This document shows positions 60,290-64,000 of a stretch of 64,000 nt of DNA, piece after piece. The translations under genes were made by a program, and so were the position numbers. This DNA is from CAZKHG01 sp964552655 (lineage in GTDB: Bacteria; Bacteroidota; Bacteroidia; Bacteroidales; Tenuifilaceae). Each line of letters opens with the position of its first letter. The first letter of the stretch is position 1. The notes below the pieces were generated by a model, which saw only the letters and a list, made by a program, of their open reading frames with translations, searched no databases and was not told where the DNA came from. The stretch spans positions 62,001 through 126,000 of the forward strand of contig CAZKHG010000003.1 of the NCBI GenBank assembly GCA_964552655.1. The letters run 5' to 3'.

Positions 60290-62824
60290 ATGGATTCAAA
60301 GTATTCTCAGAAAATTAAAGATGTATTAACCTATAGCCGTGAAGAAGCCATTAGGTTAGGTAATACCTCAATTGGAACAGAGCATCTGTTCCTTGGTATT
60401 TTAAGGGATGGAGAAGGTGTGGCTATTGATCTATTACTTACACATGGGGTAGATTTGGTAGAGCTGAAAAAAACGATTGAGAAAAAAATTCGAACAGATA
60501 AGGATATGACTGGTTTTAAAGAACCTGATGATTTAACTCTCTATAAATCAGCAGAAAGAGTTTTAAAATTGGTTCTTCTAGAGGCCAGATCTCTAAAAAG
60601 CGATACGGTAAATACATCACATTTGCTATTAGCCATTCTGCGCGATGAAAACAGCTATGTAACCCAGCTGTTAAACGAAATGAAAGTTGATTACACCCTG
60701 GTAAGATCAGAGCTTGAAGTTGAAGAAATTAAGGCGAAATCTGATTTTTCGGAAGATGATGAAGAGAAAGGTTCCTTTGGTGCACCTAAAGGACCCCAGC
60801 AAACATCTGGTAAGCCAACATCTGAAACCCCGGTTCTGGATAATTTCGGAATAGATCTAACTAAAAATGCCGAGGAGGGCAAGCTCGATCCTATCGTTGG
60901 GCGCGAAAAGGAAATAGAACGAATTGCTCAAATACTCAGTAGAAGGAAAAAGAACAACCCTATTTTAATTGGTGAGCCAGGCGTAGGGAAATCAGCAATT
61001 GCAGAAGGTTTAGCCCTAAGAATTGTTAAAAGAAAGGTTTCCAGGGTACTCTTCAACAAACGGGTTGTTACCCTTGATTTGGCTTCAATAGTTGCGGGTA
61101 CAAAATACCGTGGACAATTTGAAGAACGTATGAAAGCCATATTAAATGAGCTATCTAAAACTAACGATATTATCCTATTTATTGATGAGATTCACACAAT
61201 CGTAGGAGCTGGAGGGGCTACTGGATCACTAGATGCTGCAAATATGCTTAAGCCAGCCTTAGCCCGTGGTGAATTACAGTGCATAGGTGCAACTACTCTT
61301 GATGAGTACAGAGAGCATATCGAGAAGGACGGGGCACTTGAACGCAGATTCCAAAAGGTTATGGTTGAGCCTACATCCCAGGAAGAAACAATTGAAATAC
61401 TTAACAACATCAAGGATAGATATGAGGAACATCATAATGTAAACTACACTCAGGATGCCATTGAAGCATGCGTTAAATTAACCATGAGATATATTACGGA
61501 CAGGCATTTACCCGATAAGGCAATTGATGCCCTGGATGAATCGGGATCAAGGGTTCACATTTCAAATATCAAAGTACCTGAAAAGATAATAATGCTGGAA
61601 AAGCAAATTGAGGAGGCAAAAAAAGAGAAAATTAAAGCTGTTAAGAATCAGGATTTTGAATCAGCAGCAAGTTTCAGGGATCGTGAAAAACAATTCCTTG
61701 AACTGCTGGAACAAGAACAAAAAAGATGGGAACGTGAACTTACTAAGCATAGGGAAACTGTTGATGAAGAAAAGGTTGCCGAAGTTGTTGCAATGATGAC
61801 CGGTGTGCCCGTTCAAAGAATTGCCCAGGCCGAAGGTACACGCTTACTCAAAATGGCTGAAGAGTTAAGTGGTTCTGTTATTGGACAATCTGAAGCTATC
61901 AACAAAGTTGTAAAAGCAATTCAGCGTAACAGAGCAGGGTTGAAAGATCCAAATAAACCCATTGGAACATTTATTTTTCTTGGTCCAACCGGGGTTGGAA
62001 AAACCCAGCTGGCAAAAGTTTTGGCAAAATATTTATTCGATACAACTGATAACCTTATTCGTGTCGATATGAGTGAGTACATGGAGAAATTCTCTGTCTC
62101 AAGGCTTGTTGGAGCGCCCCCTGGTTATGTTGGTTACGAGGAAGGCGGTCAACTTACCGAAAAGGTTCGCAGAAAACCTTACTCTGTAGTTTTACTTGAT
62201 GAAATTGAAAAAGCTCACCCAGATGTATTCCATATTCTTCTTCAGGTACTTGATGAAGGTCAACTAACTGATAGTCTTGGCCGTAGAGTTGATTTCAAAA
62301 ATACGATTGTTATTATGACTTCTAATATTGGCACAAGAGAGTTAAAAGATTTTGGTAAAGGGGTTGGTTTTAACACTGCTGCCAAGGAGAATTCATCCAA
62401 TGATTACTCTAAAGATATTTTACAAAAAGCACTTAAAAAAGCTTTTGCCCCAGAGTTTCTCAACAGGATTGATGATGTGGTAATGTTTAATTCACTTACC
62501 CGCGATGATATTCATAAGATCATCGATATTGAACTTAAAGGCCTGTATGATAGAATATTAAATCTCGGCTTTAATATCAAAATAACTCCTACTGCAAAAG
62601 ACTATATTACTGATAAGGGTTATGATATCCAGTATGGTGCCCGACCCTTAAAAAGGGCAATCCAGAAATATCTGGAAGACCCTATGGCGGAAGTAATTAT
62701 TAAGAGTACAATGAAAGTTGGCGATACCATTTCAGTTGGTTATAATAAAAAGAAGGACGAAATTGTAATAAAAGTAATTACCAAAGATCAACCAATAGCT
62801 GCTGAAGCAGTTGATGAGGAATAA
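60290..62824 (+). CDS. clpC: ATP-dependent Clp protease ATP-binding subunit ClpC
   Basis: ClpC is a double-ring AAA+ unfoldase that feeds damaged proteins to ClpP. I chose the ATG at 60290 (844 residues, MDSKYSQKIKDVL); a GTG four codons earlier is less likely. Order: Clp_N repeats (about 1-150), a short linker, AAA-1 with GEPGVGKSAIAEGL, a middle UVR segment (about 410-470, QDFESAASFRDREKQF), AAA-2 with GPTGVGKTQLAKVL, and a C-terminal ClpB-D2 type domain. The UVR motif supports ClpC rather than ClpA or ClpB. Divergent from gyrA across 222 bp. Confidence 0.96.
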   Translation: MDSKYSQKIKDVLTYSREEAIRLGNTSIGTEHLFLGILRDGEGVAIDLLLTHGVDLVELKKTIEKKIRTDKDMTGFKEPDDLTLYKSAERVLKLVLLEARSLKSDTVNTSHLLLAILRDENSYVTQLLNEMKVDYTLVRSELEVEEIKAKSDFSEDDEEKGSFGAPKGPQQTSGKPTSETPVLDNFGIDLTKNAEEGKLDPIVGREKEIERIAQILSRRKKNNPILIGEPGVGKSAIAEGLALRIVKRKVSRVLFNKRVVTLDLASIVAGTKYRGQFEERMKAILNELSKTNDIILFIDEIHTIVGAGGATGSLDAANMLKPALARGELQCIGATTLDEYREHIEKDGALERRFQKVMVEPTSQEETIEILNNIKDRYEEHHNVNYTQDAIEACVKLTMRYITDRHLPDKAIDALDESGSRVHISNIKVPEKIIMLEKQIEEAKKEKIKAVKNQDFESAASFRDREKQFLELLEQEQKRWERELTKHRETVDEEKVAEVVAMMTGVPVQRIAQAEGTRLLKMAEELSGSVIGQSEAINKVVKAIQRNRAGLKDPNKPIGTFIFLGPTGVGKTQLAKVLAKYLFDTTDNLIRVDMSEYMEKFSVSRLVGAPPGYVGYEEGGQLTEKVRRKPYSVVLLDEIEKAHPDVFHILLQVLDEGQLTDSLGRRVDFKNTIVIMTSNIGTRELKDFGKGVGFNTAAKENSSNDYSKDILQKALKKAFAPEFLNRIDDVVMFNSLTRDDIHKIIDIELKGLYDRILNLGFNIKITPTAKDYITDKGYDIQYGARPLKRAIQKYLEDPMAEVIIKSTMKVGDTISVGYNKKKDEIVIKVITKDQPIAAEAVDEE

Positions 62825-62900
62825 TACTTTTCTAACCTTAATACTTCAGCCACAAGTAGTAAGTTGATATTCATAACAATAATGTGAAAAAACTTGAATT

Positions 62901-63401
62901 ATGGAAATTATATTTGGTGGAAAAGCAGTTAGTTTATATGGCACACAGGTTAAAGTTGGCGATATAGCCCCTGATTTTACTGTGATGGATAACAATTTAA
63001 AACCTGTTAAACTCTCTGATTTTAAAGGGAAAGTAAAACTTATATCTGTCTTCCCTTCAATTGATACAAGTGTTTGCTCCATCCAGAACCAGAAATTCAA
63101 TAAAGAGGCTAATGTTTATGCCGATAAAGTTAATTTTCTTGCTATTTCTGTTGATCTTCCATTTGCTCTCAAGAGGTTTTGTGGCGCAGAAGGAATAGCT
63201 AATTTGCAGACTCTTTCAGATCATAAAAATACCGAATTTGGACAAAAATATGGATTTCTGATTAATGAGCTGAGATTGCTAGCACGCGGTGTTATTATTA
63301 TTGGTAATGATGATATCGTGAAATATGTAGAAATAGTTGGAGAGATAGCCCATGAACCAGATTATATTTCTGCTTTAAAGAGTTTAAGGTCAATAGTATA
63401 A
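62901..63401 (+). CDS. tpx: Thiol peroxidase Tpx (atypical 2-Cys peroxiredoxin)
   Basis: Tpx reduces peroxides using thioredoxin. The 166-residue product has the peroxidatic cysteine C59 in SIDTSVCSIQNQKFN and the resolving cysteine C94 in LKRFCGAEG, at the spacing of 35 typical of Tpx. The N-terminal GNPV-like segment (MEIIFGGKAVSLYG) and IAPDFTV (22-28) are also conserved. It is a soluble enzyme. The gene is followed by rimO on the opposite strand. Confidence 0.95.
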   Translation: MEIIFGGKAVSLYGTQVKVGDIAPDFTVMDNNLKPVKLSDFKGKVKLISVFPSIDTSVCSIQNQKFNKEANVYADKVNFLAISVDLPFALKRFCGAEGIANLQTLSDHKNTEFGQKYGFLINELRLLARGVIIIGNDDIVKYVEIVGEIAHEPDYISALKSLRSIV

Positions 63402-63429
63402 TAAATCAGAGTGGATTTCTTAGTGTATA

Positions 63430-64000
63430 TCAGTCAATTACTTCTCCAAAAAGGTCATAATCATCGCTAGAGGTAATAACCGCATTAACAAAATCACCAG
63501 GTATGATTTTAAAATTTGGTTTTTTAATTATAACTTCCTGATCAACTTCGGGTGAATCGTATTCAGTCCTACCATATAAAAAATCCCCTTCTACCCTATC
63601 AATTATTACCTTATATTTTTGTCCTATTTTATTTTTATTCAGTTTATTGGATATCTCATTCTGGAGATTCATAATTTGTGAAAACCTATCTTCTTTAACT
63701 TTTAAAGGTACATCATCATTGTAATTTTGCGCAGCAAAGGTACCCTCTTCTTCCGAGTATTTAAAAACTCCTAATCGTTCAAACTTTGTTTCCCTTACAA
63801 ATTCAAGAAGTTCATTAAAATCCTTTTCAGTTTCCCCAGGATGGCCAACCATTATGGTTGTTCTTACTACAATAGACGGGGTTACGTTTCTTATCCTATT
63901 AATAAGTGAAATGGTTGCATGTTTATCAATCCCCCGATGCATTTTTTGCAGCATTTTATTGCTTATATGCTGAAGAGGTATGTCTAAATACTTACAGATC
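63430..64000 (-). CDS. rimO: Ribosomal protein S12 methylthiotransferase RimO (C-terminal part, 5' end outside window)
   Basis: RimO adds a methylthio group to Asp88-type residue of ribosomal protein S12. The visible 189 residues begin ICKYLDIPLQHISNKMLQKM, the conserved segment after the radical SAM core, then RTTIMVGHPGETEKDF and LGVFKYSEEEGT. The end is the TRAM domain (about the last 65 residues, KYKVIIDRVEGDFLYGRTEYDSPEVD). The CxxxCxxC cluster and the N-terminal domain lie beyond the right edge. The PLQH and TRAM features distinguish it from MiaB. Confidence 0.93.
   Translation of the reverse strand, partial: ICKYLDIPLQHISNKMLQKMHRGIDKHATISLINRIRNVTPSIVVRTTIMVGHPGETEKDFNELLEFVRETKFERLGVFKYSEEEGTFAAQNYNDDVPLKVKEDRFSQIMNLQNEISNKLNKNKIGQKYKVIIDRVEGDFLYGRTEYDSPEVDQEVIIKKPNFKIIPGDFVNAVITSSDDYDLFGEVID

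Overview
The window is a 64 kb piece of an AT-rich bacterial chromosome from the phylum Bacteroidota. It is probably a metagenome or draft scaffold, because there is one run of 100 N at 11253-11352. The assignment rests on lineage-typical families (DUF4293 membrane protein, DUF2807 'head GIN' protein, DUF5916/CBM9-like protein, amidase with a SPOR-like tail, the DUF2027-Smr protein) and on promoters of the Bacteroidota type (TTTG, 19-20 bp, TAnnTTTG). I place it no more precisely than an uncultured or poorly sampled, probably anaerobic Bacteroidales-like lineage. The genes are densely packed. Several convergent pairs share stop-codon bases, and I saw no tRNA, rRNA, CRISPR array, prophage or insertion sequence.

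Layout. 1-11 kb: end of a membrane protein gene, dnaA, an MCE/MlaD-type lipid transport protein, a cell-wall amidase, an LptD-like outer-membrane protein, RidA, the rpsF-rpsR-rplI operon, a small BFD-like iron-sulfur protein, a SirB1-like protein and a nucleoside phosphorylase. 11-16.5 kb: two flavodoxin-fold reductases (the first cut by the gap), a large YgfK-type flavo/iron-sulfur oxidoreductase and a MocA-like nucleotidyltransferase. 16.5-25.8 kb: a seven-gene minus-strand operon for a membrane complex built like hydrogenase-4 (Hyf) and complex I. 26-35.7 kb: release factor 3, a DUF5916 protein, a GreA-like protein, threonine aldolase, a serine hydrolase, a LON-domain protein, lipoprotein MsrB and two envelope proteins. 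35.7-42.6 kb: a TetR-controlled ABC efflux operon of the TolC/HlyD/YbhF-YbhS-YbhR kind. 42.7-51.9 kb: a secreted protein with CotH-like kinase motifs, a long coiled-coil protein, a stand-alone molybdopterin oxidoreductase, queA-ygiQ and a Smr protein. 51.9-53.6 kb: the RNase P RNA gene, about 0.87 kb without genes, and an XRE regulator behind palindromic operator-like sites. 53.6-64 kb: pyrD, an internally duplicated OB-like protein, an acidic small protein, a TPR protein, gyrA, clpC, tpx and the C-terminal part of rimO.

The most unusual system is the Hyf-like operon. The large subunit keeps the hydrogenase/NuoD fold but has lost both CxxC motifs that bind the nickel-iron site. The small subunit has lost three of the four cysteines of the proximal (N2-type) cluster and one of the two ferredoxin clusters. 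The membrane part is complete, with two tandem HyfB-like antiporter subunits, HyfC-, HyfE- and HyfF-like subunits. It therefore resembles the 'energy-converting hydrogenase-related' (Ehr) complexes, whose substrate is unknown, with a further stripped electron path. A YgfK-like enzyme without the rest of its usual purine-related cluster lies next to it and may or may not be linked.
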